Below, one piece after another: positions 55,262 through 64,000 of a DNA stretch of 64,000 nt. Below the pieces are notes generated by a model that saw only the letters and a program-made list of their open reading frames with translations, was not told the DNA's origin and did no database searches. The position numbers and the translations under genes were made by a program. The number at the start of each line of letters is the position of its first letter. Position 1 is the stretch's first letter. Source of the stretch: Sphingobium sp. AP49 (GTDB taxonomy: Bacteria > Pseudomonadota > Alphaproteobacteria > Sphingomonadales > Sphingomonadaceae); the NCBI RefSeq assembly GCF_000281715.2, contig NZ_CP124576.1, positions 1,433,501 through 1,497,500 of the forward strand, given 5' to 3'.

Positions 55262-56109
55262 AGCGGAGCCGCATCTGGCGGATGCTGCGCGACCTGCGCT
55301 ATGGCCTGCCCGGCCTGGTCGGGCGGTCTTTGCCGATCCTCGACGGGCTTGGCGCGGTGACCATCGGCCGTCGGGCGGCGCGATCGGGACGGGCGATCAC
55401 GATCGGCTATTTCGAGGCGGAAGGGGAGGACCCCGACAATATCGTCCTGGCCTATCATCGGGCGCTGGCCGCTTGGCGGGACCGTCCGTTCGATCTCTAT
55501 CTCTCGGTCAAGGCGCCACCGCTGGCCTTTGCGTTCGATCGCCTGCATGCGCTGGCCGCTGCTGCCCGGGCGGCGGGCTGTCCCTTGATGTTCGACGCCC
55601 ATGGTCCTGACCAGGCGGACCGGACGCTCGCTTTGGTCGAACGGCTGTTGCCCGATTTCCCCGGGACGGGGTGTGTCCTGCCCGCCCGCTGGCATCGCAG
55701 CTTCGCCGATGCGGCGCGGTTTCGCGACACGACGGCGCCGTTGCGAATCGTCGCTGGGGAATGGCCCGATCCGGAACGGGATGAACCTGATATCGACCGG
55801 GCCTATGCGATGCTCGTCGAATCGCTGGCTGGACGGCGCGCGCCTGTCGCCGTTGCGACGCACCGGCCTGCGCGCGCTGCCCAGGCGCTGGCAGCGTTGC
55901 AGCGGGCCGGAACGCCATGCGAACTGGAACAATTGCGCGGCTTGCCGGGCCGGCGCTGCCGGACGGTGGCGGCCCGCCTTGATGTGCCGGTGCGTCTCTA
56001 CGTCCCGTTCGGACCGGGCTGGCTACCCTATGCGCTCGACCGGGCGCTGGCCCGGCCTTACCTTGCCGCCTGGCTGCTGCGTGACGGGATGGGGCGCGCC
56101 GACCCCTGA
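55258..56109 (+). CDS. Proline-dehydrogenase-like TIM-barrel protein
   Basis: 283 residues. The order of short motifs follows bacterial PRODH: LYLSVKAPPLAF, MFDAHGPDQADRTLALVERL, LRIVAGEWPDPE (the RLVKGA position), VAVATHRPARAAQA (the ATHN position), CELEQLRGLPG (the FE-LxGM position) and YVPFGPGWLPYALDRALARP (the YLxRRxxE region). In that last region the first of the paired Arg residues is Asp and the Glu is Ala, so the proline-carboxylate site looks altered. It may oxidise another imino compound or lack PRODH activity. GTG start overlaps the upstream stop. The superfamily call rests on motif order; function is open. Confidence 0.65.
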   Translation: MKRSRIWRMLRDLRYGLPGLVGRSLPILDGLGAVTIGRRAARSGRAITIGYFEAEGEDPDNIVLAYHRALAAWRDRPFDLYLSVKAPPLAFAFDRLHALAAAARAAGCPLMFDAHGPDQADRTLALVERLLPDFPGTGCVLPARWHRSFADAARFRDTTAPLRIVAGEWPDPERDEPDIDRAYAMLVESLAGRRAPVAVATHRPARAAQALAALQRAGTPCELEQLRGLPGRRCRTVAARLDVPVRLYVPFGPGWLPYALDRALARPYLAAWLLRDGMGRADP

Positions 56110-56127
56110 ATCGCCGGGTGCACGAAA

Positions 56128-56160
56128 CATGTTGCAGCCCGTTCGCAACATGCCTATATC
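56128..56160 (+). promoter_or_regulatory. Promoter and operator-like palindrome of the rimP-nusA-infB operon
   Basis: TTGCAG (56132-56137) and TATATC (56155-56160) are 17 bases apart, a good sigma-70 promoter about 90 bases upstream of rimP. CATGTTGC (56128-56135) and GCAACATG (56145-56152) form a perfect 8-bp inverted repeat with 9-base spacing across the -35 element and spacer, where a bound protein would block RNA polymerase. The leader is AT-rich just before rimP (ATATTTTTTTC). Confidence 0.6.
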
Positions 56161-56250
56161 GGCCCTGCTTCCTTACATCGTTAAACATGTCGGGGTCGCG
56201 GACGAAACGTCTGCGGCGGCAACAAGCACATATTTTTTTCTGGAGTAAGC

Positions 56251-56775
56251 ATGGCGGATATCGCCGAACTGACCGCGCTGATCGAACCGGAGGTGAAGGC
56301 CCTGGGCTTTGACCTCGTGCGCATCAAGCTATTCGGGTCGGGCGACGAACGCACCCTGCAGATCATGGCCGAAGATCCCAAGACCAAGCAGCTTGTGATC
56401 GAGGATTGTGCCGCGATTTCGCGCCGTCTGTCCGATCTGCTGGACGAGGTCGATCCGATCGAGGAAGCCTATCGGCTGGAAGTCAGTTCGCCGGGCATCG
56501 ACCGGCCGCTCACCCGTCTGCACGACTTTGTCGAGTGGGGCGGGTTCGAGGCGCGCATCACCGTGACCGAGGCGGTCGAGGGCCGCAAGACGTTCAAGGG
56601 CGTGCTTGGCGGGGTCGAGGGTGAGGATATCCAGTTCAAGGATGCCAAGGTCGGTGACGTCGTCATTCCCTTCGCTCTGGTCGACACGGCCAAGCTGGTG
56701 CTGACCGACGCGCTTATTTCTGCTACCATGCCGTTGTCTTCCGAAGGCGCGGACGAAATCGAAACCGAAGGATAA
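56251..56775 (+). CDS. rimP: Ribosome maturation factor RimP
   Basis: 174 residues. RimP assists late assembly of the 30S subunit. The N-terminal domain has LIEPEVKALGFDLVRIKL, and the LEVSSPGIDRPLTRLHDF motif closes it; the C-terminal SH3-like domain covers about 90-165. GGAG lies seven bases before the ATG. First gene of the operon; nusA starts 11 bases after its stop, the arrangement found in nearly all bacteria. Confidence 0.95.
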   Translation: MADIAELTALIEPEVKALGFDLVRIKLFGSGDERTLQIMAEDPKTKQLVIEDCAAISRRLSDLLDEVDPIEEAYRLEVSSPGIDRPLTRLHDFVEWGGFEARITVTEAVEGRKTFKGVLGGVEGEDIQFKDAKVGDVVIPFALVDTAKLVLTDALISATMPLSSEGADEIETEG

Positions 56776-56786
56776 GGGTTCTTTCC

Positions 56787-58361
56787 ATGGCCAACGCCAT
56801 TTCCGCCAACAAGGCCGAACTGATCGCGATCGCCAACAGCGTCGCCAGTGAAAAGATGATCGACAAGGCGATCGTCATCGAGGCGATGGAAGATGCGATC
56901 CAGCGCGCCGCCCGTGCCCGCTATGGTGCCGAGAACGACATCCGTGCCAAGCTGGACCCGGACAGCGGCGACCTGCGCCTGTGGCGCGTCGTCGAAGTGG
57001 TCGATGTGGTCGAGGATTATTTCAAGCAGGTCGACCTCAAGCAGGCGCAGAAGCTGAAGAAGGACGCTATTGTCGGCGACTTCATCGTTGATCCGCTGCC
57101 CGCGATCGACCTTGGTCGTATCGATGCCCAGTCGGCCAAGCAGGTGATCTTCCAGAAGGTCCGCGATGCCGAGCGCGAACGTCAGTTTGACGAGTTCAAG
57201 GATCGCGTCGGCGAAATCATCACCGGCGTCGTGAAGTCGGTCGAATTCGGCCATGTCGTCGTCAATCTGGGTCGCGCGGAAGGCGTGATCCGCCGCGATC
57301 AGCAGATCCCGCGCGAAGTCGTCCGCGTCGGCGACCGCATCCGTTCGGTGATCCTGAACGTGCGCCGCGAAAATCGCGGTCCGCAGATCTTCCTCAGCCG
57401 CGCGCATCCCGAATTCATGAAGAAGCTGTTCGCGCAGGAAGTCCCCGAAATCTATGATGGCGTCATCACCATCATGGCTGCCGCCCGCGATCCGGGCTCG
57501 CGCGCCAAGATCGGCGTCATCAGCCGCGACAGCAGCATCGATCCGGTCGGCGCCTGCGTCGGCATGAAGGGTAGCCGCGTCCAGGCCGTCGTGCAGGAAA
57601 TGCAGGGCGAAAAGATCGACATCATCCCCTGGTCGGAAGATACCGCGACATTCGTCGTCAACGCGCTGCAGCCTGCCCAGGTCGCCCGCGTCGTCATCGA
57701 CGAGGAAGAAGAGCGCATCGAAGTCGTCGTGCCCGACGATCAGCTGTCGCTCGCCATCGGTCGCCGTGGTCAGAATGTCCGTCTCGCCAGCCAGTTGACC
57801 GGCAAGGCGATCGACATCATGACCGAGGCTGACGCGTCCGAGAAGCGCCAGAAGGAATTCGTCGCCCGTTCGGAAATGTTCCAGAACGAGCTGGACGTCG
57901 ACGAGACGCTGTCGCAGCTGCTGGTCGCCGAAGGCTTTGGCGAACTGGAAGAGGTCGCCTATGTCAGCGTCGACGAGCTTGCCTCGATCGAGGGCTTTGA
58001 CGATGATCTGGCCGCCGAGCTGCAGAACCGTGCGCAGGAAGCGCTCGACCGCCGCGAAGCCGCCGCTCGTGAAGAGCGTCAGGCCCTGGGCGTCGAGGAT
58101 GCGCTGGCCGACATGCCGCACCTGACCGAAGCGATGCTGGTCACGCTGGGCAAGGCGGGCGTCAAGACGCTCGACGATCTGGCCGATCTCGCCACCGATG
58201 AGCTGGTGCAGAAGAAGCGTATCGATCAGCGTCGCCGCAAGTCGGACAGCGGCAATGAGGACAAGGGCGGCATCCTGGCGGCCTATGGCCTGTCGGACGA
58301 GCAGGGCAATGAGATCATCATGGCTGCGCGCGCCCACTGGTTCGAAGGCGAGGAGGCCTAA
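56787..58361 (+). CDS. nusA: Transcription termination/antitermination protein NusA
   Basis: 524 residues. The N-terminal RNA-polymerase-binding domain (about 1-130) is followed by the S1 domain (about 135-200, ITGVVKSVEFGHVVVNLGRAEGV) and two KH domains (SRDSSIDPVGACVGMKGSRVQ; LAIGRRGQNVRLASQLTG). A C-terminal part with two helix-hairpin-helix acidic repeats (LVAEGFGELEEVAYVSVDEL; LGKAGVKTLDDLADLATDEL) completes it, as in other alphaproteobacteria. It modulates pausing, intrinsic termination and antitermination. An AGGAGG inside its last codons serves the next gene. Confidence 0.96.
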   Translation: MANAISANKAELIAIANSVASEKMIDKAIVIEAMEDAIQRAARARYGAENDIRAKLDPDSGDLRLWRVVEVVDVVEDYFKQVDLKQAQKLKKDAIVGDFIVDPLPAIDLGRIDAQSAKQVIFQKVRDAERERQFDEFKDRVGEIITGVVKSVEFGHVVVNLGRAEGVIRRDQQIPREVVRVGDRIRSVILNVRRENRGPQIFLSRAHPEFMKKLFAQEVPEIYDGVITIMAAARDPGSRAKIGVISRDSSIDPVGACVGMKGSRVQAVVQEMQGEKIDIIPWSEDTATFVVNALQPAQVARVVIDEEEERIEVVVPDDQLSLAIGRRGQNVRLASQLTGKAIDIMTEADASEKRQKEFVARSEMFQNELDVDETLSQLLVAEGFGELEEVAYVSVDELASIEGFDDDLAAELQNRAQEALDRREAAAREERQALGVEDALADMPHLTEAMLVTLGKAGVKTLDDLADLATDELVQKKRIDQRRRKSDSGNEDKGGILAAYGLSDEQGNEIIMAARAHWFEGEEA

Positions 58362-58367
58362 GTCCAG

Positions 58368-58604
58368 ATGCCGTTCGTCGACATCCGCCTGGCCGGCAGT
58401 GCCACCCGCGAGCAGAAAGCCGCGCTGGTTGCCGACATCACCCAGTCGCTCGTTGAGCGGCTGGGAAAGCCGGCGGCTGCGGTACAGATCAATATCACCG
58501 AATTGTCGACGGAAAATTACGGGGCCGGCGGTCAGTTGATCGCCGACCGCGCACCCGCCACCCCTCATAGGGAGGACGCCAATGTTGCGGTCACTCCCCA
58601 ATGA
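58368..58604 (+). CDS. 4-Oxalocrotonate tautomerase-family small protein
   Basis: 78 residues. MPFVDIRLAGS gives the N-terminal Pro (after Met removal) that is the catalytic base of the tautomerase superfamily. The helix REQKAALVADITQSLVERLG and the strand AVQINITEL match the 4-OT monomer, and the last 18 residues are an extra tail. It would act as a hexamer on enol/keto or halogenated substrates. It lies between nusA and ylxR, served by AGGAGG at the end of nusA, so it is co-transcribed with the translation genes although its chemistry is unrelated. Confidence 0.8.
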   Translation: MPFVDIRLAGSATREQKAALVADITQSLVERLGKPAAAVQINITELSTENYGAGGQLIADRAPATPHREDANVAVTPQ

Positions 58605-58667
58605 GAGGTTAGGCCTTCACGACAGCTTCGGGGTTGCCAGTTCATCCGTTTTCGCGGAGGGGCAGGC

Positions 58668-59381
58668 ATGACCGAACGCAAATGTATTTTGACCGGCGAC
58701 CGAGCCGATCCCGAAACGCTGATCCGTCTGGCCGTCGGGCCGGAAGGGCAGGTGCTTCCCGATATCCGCGCCAAGGCGCCGGGCCGGGGCGCCTGGATCG
58801 GCGTATCCCGCGTCGAGCTTGAGGCCGCGCTGGCCAAGGGCAAGCTCAAGGGCGCGCTGGCGCGGGCCTTCAAGGAAACGAATCTGCACATTCCCGAGGA
58901 CCTCGCCGAAAAGGTGGAGGCCGGGTTGCGGCAGGATCTGCTCAGCCGGTTGGGGCTGGAGGCGAAGGCCTCCATGCTGCTTACCGGATCGGAAAAGATC
59001 GAGGTCGCCTGCCGCAAGGGTATCGTGAAAATGCTGCTTCACGCCGCCGATGCCGGCGCGGACGGCAACCGCAAGCTGGACCAGGCGCTGCGCGTCGGGC
59101 AGGAAGCGGAAGGCACGGATCTTGCGGGTATCGTCTTGCCTGTGGACCGCGGCGCCCTATCTATGGCAATGGGGCGCGATAATGTCGTCCATATCGCGGT
59201 GACCGACTCGCGGGCAGCAGCGCGCCTGCGTACGGCCTTGAGCCGCTTGGAAAGCTATCTGGGTTGCGCTACCGGGGCGCCGGTGCATGGGGAGCAGGAC
59301 TCCGCCGATGCGCTGGGCGTCGTGGTTGCATGGAATGATGCGTCGGCGCCTGCGTCGGCCGATGATGATGTGAAGGGTTAA
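58668..59381 (+). CDS. ylxR: YlxR-L7Ae RNA-binding protein (DUF448)
   Basis: 237 residues. The N-terminal DUF448/YlxR fold has RKCILTGDRADPETLIRLAV and LPDIRAKAPGRGAWI. The region about 95-190 resembles an L7Ae/L30e-type RNA-binding domain (ASMLLTGSEKIEVACRKG ... LLHAADAGADGNRKL), the fused architecture common in alphaproteobacteria. A charged tail ends the protein. GGAGGGG precedes the start. The conserved place between nusA and infB supports a role in ribosome or transcription regulation. Confidence 0.88.
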   Translation: MTERKCILTGDRADPETLIRLAVGPEGQVLPDIRAKAPGRGAWIGVSRVELEAALAKGKLKGALARAFKETNLHIPEDLAEKVEAGLRQDLLSRLGLEAKASMLLTGSEKIEVACRKGIVKMLLHAADAGADGNRKLDQALRVGQEAEGTDLAGIVLPVDRGALSMAMGRDNVVHIAVTDSRAAARLRTALSRLESYLGCATGAPVHGEQDSADALGVVVAWNDASAPASADDDVKG

Positions 59382-59390
59382 GTATAGTCG

Positions 59391-62003
59391 ATGAGTGACA
59401 GCAACGAAGACAAGCCGGTTCTGGGCCGCAAGCCGCTGGGCATCAAGCGGACCGTTGAATCCGGCCAGGTGCAGCAGCAGTTCAGCCATGGCCGCAAGAA
59501 TACGGTCGTGGTTGAGGTGAAGCGGCGCCGCGTCCTGGGCAAGCCGGGGGAAACCACCGGTGCTGCGCCCGTTGCTGCGCCCCAGCCCGATCCGACGCCC
59601 GCACCGGTCGCACCGCGTCCGGCTGCACCCGCGCCTGCGCCCGTGCAGCAGCAGCGTGCGCCTCAACCCGCACCCGCCCGCCAGGCGCCGCCGCAGAGCC
59701 TGATGTCGCGTCAGGAACTGCAGGCCAAGCTGCTGCGCGAGGCCGAGGAAGCCCGCATGACGGCGCTGGAGGATGCCCGTCGTCGTGAAGACGCCGCGCG
59801 TCTGGCCGCGAGCGAAGAGGAAAAGCGCCGGGCCGAGGAAAATCGCCTGGCCGCCGAAGCCGCTTCGGTGGCCGAGGTCGAGGCGCCTGTCGTCGCACCG
59901 GTTGAAGAGCCTGCCGTGGTGGCAGCCGAAACGCCTGCCGCGACGCCGGCCGCGCCGGCTGCGGAAGCCGCAGCACCGGTACAGGCATCGGGTGCACCGG
60001 CTACGACGGCCTCCACCATTCCCCCGCCGCGTCGCTTCACCCCGGTCGCGCCGGTCAAGCGGCCTGAGCCGGCCAAGCCGGATCGCGCCAAGCGGGGCGA
60101 TGATAATCGCCGCCAGTCGGGCAAGCTGACTGTGACCAAGGCCCTGGCCGATGACGACAGCGCCCGTGCCCGCAGCCTCGCCGCGCTCAAGCGTGCTCGC
60201 GAGAAGGAACGGCGCGCCCATTATTCGGGCGGCAGCCAGCCGCGCGAGAAGCAGAGCCGCGACGTCGTGGTGCCCGAAAGCATCACCGTGCAGGAACTGG
60301 CCAACCGTATGGCCGAAAAGGGCGCGGACCTGGTCAAGGCTCTGTTCAAGATGGGCACCGCCGTCACGCTCAACCAGCCGATCGATCAGGATACGGCAGA
60401 GCTGCTGGTCGAGGAATTCGGCCACCGCATCCAGCGCGTGTCCGAAGCGGACGTCGAAATCGGCATCGAGGGTGAGGTTGACGCACCCGAGGCGCTGCAG
60501 CCGCGTCCCCCGGTTGTTACGATCATGGGCCATGTCGATCACGGCAAGACCTCGCTGCTCGACGCATTGCGCGGGACGGACGTGGTGGCCGGCGAAAGCG
60601 GTGGCATCACCCAGCATATCGGCGCCTATCAGGTGACGACCAAGGGCGGTGACGTCATCACCTTCCTCGATACGCCGGGCCATGAAGCCTTCTCGGAAAT
60701 GCGTGCCCGTGGCGCGAACGTCACCGATATCGTCATTCTGGTGGTGGCGGCCGACGATGGCCTGATGCCGCAGACGATCGAGGCGATCAATCACACCAAG
60801 GCGGCCGGCGTTCCGATGATCGTGGCGATCAACAAGAGCGACAAGCCCGAAGCCAATCCGCAGAAGGTGCGCGAGCGTCTGCTGGAGCATGAGATCGTGG
60901 TCGAAGACATGGGCGGCGACGTCCAGGACGTCGAAGTGTCCGCGCTCAAGAAGACCGGCCTTGACGAACTGATCACCAAGATCCTGCTTCAGGCCGAAGT
61001 GATGGAACTGACCGCCAACCCCGATCGCGCCGCTGAAGGCAATGTGATCGAGGCGCAGCTCGACAAGGGCCGTGGCGCGGTTGCGACCATCCTGGTGCGC
61101 AAGGGCACGCTCAAGGTCGGCGACACCTTTGTCGTCGGTGCCGAGAGCGGCAAGGTCCGTGCGATGATCAACGACAAGGGCCAGAATGTGAAGACCGCCG
61201 GTCCCTCGACCCCGGTCGAGGTTCTGGGTCTGTCGGGCGTGCCGATGGCCGGCGACCAGATGACGGTCGTGGAGAATGAGGCGCGTGCCCGCGAAGTCGC
61301 GGCCTATCGCCAGGAACAGGCCACCAAGAAGCGTACCACGGCTGCGCCGACCAGCTTCGAGCATATGTTCTCGGCGCTGAACACCAAGGTCATCGAATAT
61401 CCGGTGGTGGTGAAGGGCGACGTGCAGGGTTCGGTCGAGGCGATCGTCACCTCGCTCAACCGCATCTCGACCGACGAGATCAAGGTGCGCATCCTGCATT
61501 CGGGCGTCGGCGCGATCACCGAAAGCGACGTCACGCTGGCCGCTGCCAGCCGTGCGCCGCTGATCGGCTTCAACGTGCGTCCCAATGCCAAGGCCCGTCA
61601 GCTCGCCGAGCGCGAGAAGATCAGCCTGCGCTACTATGATGTGATCTACGACCTGCTCGAAGAGGTTCGTGGCGAAATGGCTGGCCAGCTCGCCCCCGAA
61701 CGGATCGAGACGATCGTCGGCCGCGCCGAGGTGCTGCAGGTCTTCCCGGCCGGCAAGAAGGACAAGGCGGCTGGTCTGCTCGTCCTCGACGGCATCATTC
61801 GCAAGGGGCTCAATGCGCGCCTCACCCGCGACGATGTCATTGTGTCGCGCACCCACATCGCGTCGCTGCGTCGCTTCAAGGACGATGTGTCCGAAGTCCG
61901 CGCCGGCATGGAATGCGGTGCGGTCCTGCAGGACACCAACGACATCAAGCCGGGCGATACGCTCGAACTGTTTGAAGTCGAAGAGCGCGCGCGCACGCTG
62001 TAA
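59391..62003 (+). CDS. infB: Translation initiation factor IF-2
   Basis: 870 residues. It places fMet-tRNA on the 30S subunit and promotes 50S joining with GTP hydrolysis. A short N-terminal motif ([22 protein letters not shown]2-associated) leads to an Ala/Pro/Glu-rich linker (about 45-235), an IF2_N domain (near 295-345) and the G domain. The G domain has GHVDHGKT at 380-387, [19 protein letters not shown] (NKxD motif) and SALK. Domains II-IV follow, ending with [13 protein letters not shown]. The gene starts nine bases after ylxR. Confidence 0.97.
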   Translation: MSDSNEDKPVLGRKPLGIKRTVESGQVQQQFSHGRKNTVVVEVKRRRVLGKPGETTGAAPVAAPQPDPTPAPVAPRPAAPAPAPVQQQRAPQPAPARQAPPQSLMSRQELQAKLLREAEEARMTALEDARRREDAARLAASEEEKRRAEENRLAAEAASVAEVEAPVVAPVEEPAVVAAETPAATPAAPAAEAAAPVQASGAPATTASTIPPPRRFTPVAPVKRPEPAKPDRAKRGDDNRRQSGKLTVTKALADDDSARARSLAALKRAREKERRAHYSGGSQPREKQSRDVVVPESITVQELANRMAEKGADLVKALFKMGTAVTLNQPIDQDTAELLVEEFGHRIQRVSEADVEIGIEGEVDAPEALQPRPPVVTIMGHVDHGKTSLLDALRGTDVVAGESGGITQHIGAYQVTTKGGDVITFLDTPGHEAFSEMRARGANVTDIVILVVAADDGLMPQTIEAINHTKAAGVPMIVAINKSDKPEANPQKVRERLLEHEIVVEDMGGDVQDVEVSALKKTGLDELITKILLQAEVMELTANPDRAAEGNVIEAQLDKGRGAVATILVRKGTLKVGDTFVVGAESGKVRAMINDKGQNVKTAGPSTPVEVLGLSGVPMAGDQMTVVENEARAREVAAYRQEQATKKRTTAAPTSFEHMFSALNTKVIEYPVVVKGDVQGSVEAIVTSLNRISTDEIKVRILHSGVGAITESDVTLAAASRAPLIGFNVRPNAKARQLAEREKISLRYYDVIYDLLEEVRGEMAGQLAPERIETIVGRAEVLQVFPAGKKDKAAGLLVLDGIIRKGLNARLTRDDVIVSRTHIASLRRFKDDVSEVRAGMECGAVLQDTNDIKPGDTLELFEVEERARTL

Positions 62004-62017
62004 GTTAAGGCGAACGA

Positions 62018-62145
62018 TCTTTCCTTTCGGGGGAAGGACTTGGGGTGGGACGATTGCGTAAGCAATCGCTTCCACCCTTTCGCTATTCGGCAGTGCTCGC
62101 TACGCTCCTCATCCACCCCGAACCCTCCCGCGAAGGGAGGGGGAG
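62018..62145. repeat. Intergenic composite palindrome between infB and rbfA
   Basis: A G-rich left arm (about 62020-62050, ending GGACTTGGGGTGGGA) is an imperfect inverted match to the right arm at 62112-62145 (TCCACCCCGAACCCTCCCGC and on). Between them lies a perfect hairpin, CGATTGC-GTAA-GCAATCG (62051-62068), within a longer GGGTGG/CCACCC stem. The right arm ends in GGGAGGGGGAG, which also serves as the ribosome-binding site of rbfA. It resembles a REP/MITE-type element. Confidence 0.6.
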
Positions 62146-62155
62146 TTATTGATCT

Positions 62156-62554
62156 ATGTCCAACCAGTCCGAAGGCCCCTCTGTCCGCCTGCTTCGCGTG
62201 GGTGAACAAGTGCGCCATATCCTGTCCGAAATCCTGACGCGTGGTGACGTCCATGACGATGTGCTGGCCAAGCATGTCGTCAGCGTCACCGAAGTGCGGA
62301 TGTCGCCTGACCTGCGCCACGCGACCATCTTCATCAAGCCGCTGCTGGGCAAGGACGAGGAAGCGGTGCTCAAGGCACTGCGCACCAACACCGCCTATCT
62401 CCAGCGCGAAGTCGCGCATCGCATGGCGCTCAAATATGCGGCGAAACTCAAATTCCTGTCGGACGAGAGTTTCGACGAGGGCAGCCATATCGACAAGCTG
62501 CTGCGCGACCCCAAGGTCGCCCGCGATCTGTCGCAGGATGACGGCGAGGCATAA
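62156..62554 (+). CDS. rbfA: 30S ribosome-binding factor A
   Basis: 132 residues. RbfA binds immature 30S subunits near the 5' helix of 16S rRNA and aids cold-sensitive maturation. [19 protein letters not shown], the strand [20 protein letters not shown] and the C-terminal [20 protein letters not shown] are standard for the family. It follows infB as usual, but with an unusually long 152-base gap occupied by a repeat. truB, the usual next gene, is absent. Confidence 0.94.
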   Translation: MSNQSEGPSVRLLRVGEQVRHILSEILTRGDVHDDVLAKHVVSVTEVRMSPDLRHATIFIKPLLGKDEEAVLKALRTNTAYLQREVAHRMALKYAAKLKFLSDESFDEGSHIDKLLRDPKVARDLSQDDGEA

Positions 62555-62631
62555 GCGCATTATCGCCATCGACGGGACGGTGCGGCACCGTTAACAGCGT
62601 CTCACTCGCAATCGAGTGAAGGGGCAGACGC

Positions 62632-63528
62632 ATGAAGATGAGCGGGATAATGAGCATGGCCGCTCTGGCATTGGCCACGCCGGCCATGGCCCGCGAACCC
62701 GTCACGCATCCCGCCGTCATCACCGACCCTGCGCCCGATGTGGCGAATCCCGCACGGATGGATGCCTTCGTCATCCCCTCGGGCGATGGCGCGATGAACG
62801 CGGTCATGTATGTCGCGGCGGGCAGCGGCGTGCATCCGACCCTGCTGCTTCTCCACGGTTTTCCCGGTAACGAGCAGAATCTCGACCTGGCCCAGGCCGC
62901 GCGCCGCGCCGGCTGGAATGTCCTGACGCTGCACTATCGCGGTAGCTGGGGCAGCCCCGGCACCTTCTCCTTCACCAACGCGGCGGAGGATGCGTTCAAC
63001 GCGCTGCTGTTCCTGGAGGAGGCATCGACCGTCGCCCGATATCGCATCGATACCAGCGCGATCGTGGTCGCGGGCCACAGCATGGGTGGTTTCATGGCCG
63101 CCGAGGCCGCCGCTGCTGAGCCACGTGTCGCGGGCCTGTTCCTGATCGATCCCTGGGACCCGGCCCAGACCGTCGCTGCGCTCGCGACGCCGCAGGGCGA
63201 GGCCGGGTGGAAGGCGGAGGTCGCGGGCGACCTGCCACCGCTCGCCGGCGCGAGCTATGACAGCCTGACCGATGAGATAAAGGGCGACACGCAGAAGTTC
63301 GACCTCGGCCGCAAGCTGGTCGGCTATGGCCGTCGCCCGTTGACGATCATCGGCGCGGAACGCGGTATCGGCGCGATGGCGCGCAAGGTCGGGGCTGATG
63401 CCCAGTCGGCAAACCCCAATGCCCGCCTGATGGTCTGGCCCACCGATCACAGCTTTTCCGACAAGCGAATCGCGCTGGCCGATGCGCTGGTGCGTTTCCT
63501 CTCTGGCGTTGCGCCTGCGCTGCGTTAA
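62632..63528 (+). CDS. Secreted alpha/beta hydrolase
   Basis: 298 residues. A signal peptide ([18 protein letters not shown]) is followed by an alpha/beta-hydrolase domain. The oxyanion region [13 protein letters not shown] is followed by the nucleophile elbow [13 protein letters not shown] with Ser150. A candidate Asp is in [11 protein letters not shown], and the catalytic His is likely in the [11 protein letters not shown] segment near the C-terminus. It resembles dipeptidyl-peptidase-like and dienelactone-hydrolase-like esterases. GAAGGGG precedes the ATG at 62632; an ATG two codons later is also possible. It may be read from the rbfA transcript. Substrate unknown. Confidence 0.8.
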   Translation: MKMSGIMSMAALALATPAMAREPVTHPAVITDPAPDVANPARMDAFVIPSGDGAMNAVMYVAAGSGVHPTLLLLHGFPGNEQNLDLAQAARRAGWNVLTLHYRGSWGSPGTFSFTNAAEDAFNALLFLEEASTVARYRIDTSAIVVAGHSMGGFMAAEAAAAEPRVAGLFLIDPWDPAQTVAALATPQGEAGWKAEVAGDLPPLAGASYDSLTDEIKGDTQKFDLGRKLVGYGRRPLTIIGAERGIGAMARKVGADAQSANPNARLMVWPTDHSFSDKRIALADALVRFLSGVAPALR

Positions 63529-63538
63529 ACGGCCGCGC

Positions 63539-64000
63539 ATGGCGAAACTCTATTTCTATTATAGTTCGATGAATGCGGGCAAATCGACCACCCTGCTGCA
63601 GTCGAGCTTCAACTATCGTGAACGCGGCATGGAAACCATGTTGTGGACGGCGGCGATCGATGATCGCTATGGTCCAGGGCGGGTCGCTTCGCGCATCGGG
63701 CTGGAGGCGCAGGCGCATCTGTTCGATCCGGATGTCGACATCTTTGCGACCGTCGCCGCCCAGCATGAGCGGACGCCGCTGTCCTGCGTGCTGGTGGACG
63801 AAGCGCAGTTCCTGACGCGCGCGCAGGTGCTGCAGATCGCGGCGCTGTGCGACCGGCTCAATATTCCCGTGCTCTGCTATGGTCTGCGCACCGATTTTCA
63901 GGGCGCCTTGTTCGAGGGCAGCGCCCAACTGCTCGGGCTGGCCGACACGCTGAGCGAGATCAAGACGATCTGCGAATGCGGTCGCAAGGCGACGATGAAT
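63539..64000 (+). CDS. tdk: Thymidine kinase, 5' part
   Basis: The first 154 codons of a gene that continues past the right edge. The P-loop is SSMNAGKST (Gly14-Lys15-Ser16), the DE motif VLVDEAQFL holds the catalytic base Glu88, and [10 protein letters not shown] (Cys145, Cys147) begins the zinc ribbon and lasso of type II thymidine kinases. It phosphorylates thymidine to dTMP in the salvage pathway. The gene starts ten bases after the hydrolase stop, without a strong ribosome-binding site. No fault is seen in the visible part. Confidence 0.93.
   Translation, partial: MAKLYFYYSSMNAGKSTTLLQSSFNYRERGMETMLWTAAIDDRYGPGRVASRIGLEAQAHLFDPDVDIFATVAAQHERTPLSCVLVDEAQFLTRAQVLQIAALCDRLNIPVLCYGLRTDFQGALFEGSAQLLGLADTLSEIKTICECGRKATMN

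Noticed and set aside
56469..62075. Minus-strand frames of 710 and 972 codons over rimP-nusA and infB
   Set aside because: They are antisense to universally conserved genes and carry no domain of their own.

Overview
The window looks like chromosomal DNA from a high-GC alphaproteobacterium of the Sphingomonadaceae, most likely Sphingobium or a close relative. I infer this from the protein families (DUF2171/SWFGD protein, extensin-family protein, TonB receptors, a small PurL that needs PurS/PurQ, FHA/YDG two-partner adhesin), from the housekeeping order rimP-nusA-ylxR-infB-rbfA, and from the intergenic repeats. I made no database search. I see no prophage, insertion sequence, CRISPR array or rRNA, and no gene-free stretch longer than about 260 bases.

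Layout. 1-4057 (mostly minus strand): the 5' part of a secreted GH43 glycosidase with a LacI-type operator in front, a DUF3052/membrane-protein pair, purL, and a MliC-like lipoprotein. 4238-7891 (plus): xseB-ispA-coaD, a periplasmic cyclophilin and queA. 7900-10903: a GAP-family membrane protein, a BamA-like barrel and a DUF4239 membrane protein. 11156-30687: a two-partner secretion locus. Its TpsA adhesin is about 5,930 residues with about 57 YDG units; 28 of these form a near-identical 276-bp tandem array. The TpsB transporter follows with a GTGA stop/start overlap. 30684-30790: a 107-bp MITE-like element that supplies the stop codons of both flanking genes.

30787-38544: a leucine/isovalerate catabolic cluster with a divergent LysR gene, isovaleryl-CoA dehydrogenase, both 3-methylcrotonyl-CoA carboxylase subunits, a MaoC hydratase and a CitE-like lyase. 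The set matches the mycobacterial fadE19-accA1-accD1-Rv2499c-Rv2498c group, which suggests the (R)-HMG-CoA route and possibly itaconate use. The cluster is interrupted by two opposite-strand genes: a DUF486 protein, and a GIY-YIG nuclease gene framed by inverted REP-like palindromes.

38590-49248: a DUF2171 protein, tRNA-Ala(CGC), Nudix and extensin-family genes, the ppiD-trpE pair, tpiA, secG, pyrG and an old-yellow-enzyme oxidoreductase. 49429-53984: a TonB-dependent receptor coupled to a periplasmic propeller-like protein, then a PQQ-type aldose dehydrogenase. 54146-56109: an overlapping pair of a FemAB/CelD-type acyltransferase and a proline-dehydrogenase-like protein with altered substrate residues. 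56132-64000: the rimP-nusA-infB-rbfA translation/transcription operon, with a tautomerase gene inside it and a repeat between infB and rbfA, followed by a secreted alpha/beta hydrolase and the start of a thymidine kinase gene.

Most of the window is ordinary housekeeping. The parts that deserve attention are the TpsA array, the REP-flanked GIY-YIG unit, the stop-to-stop MITE-like element and the catabolic cluster.
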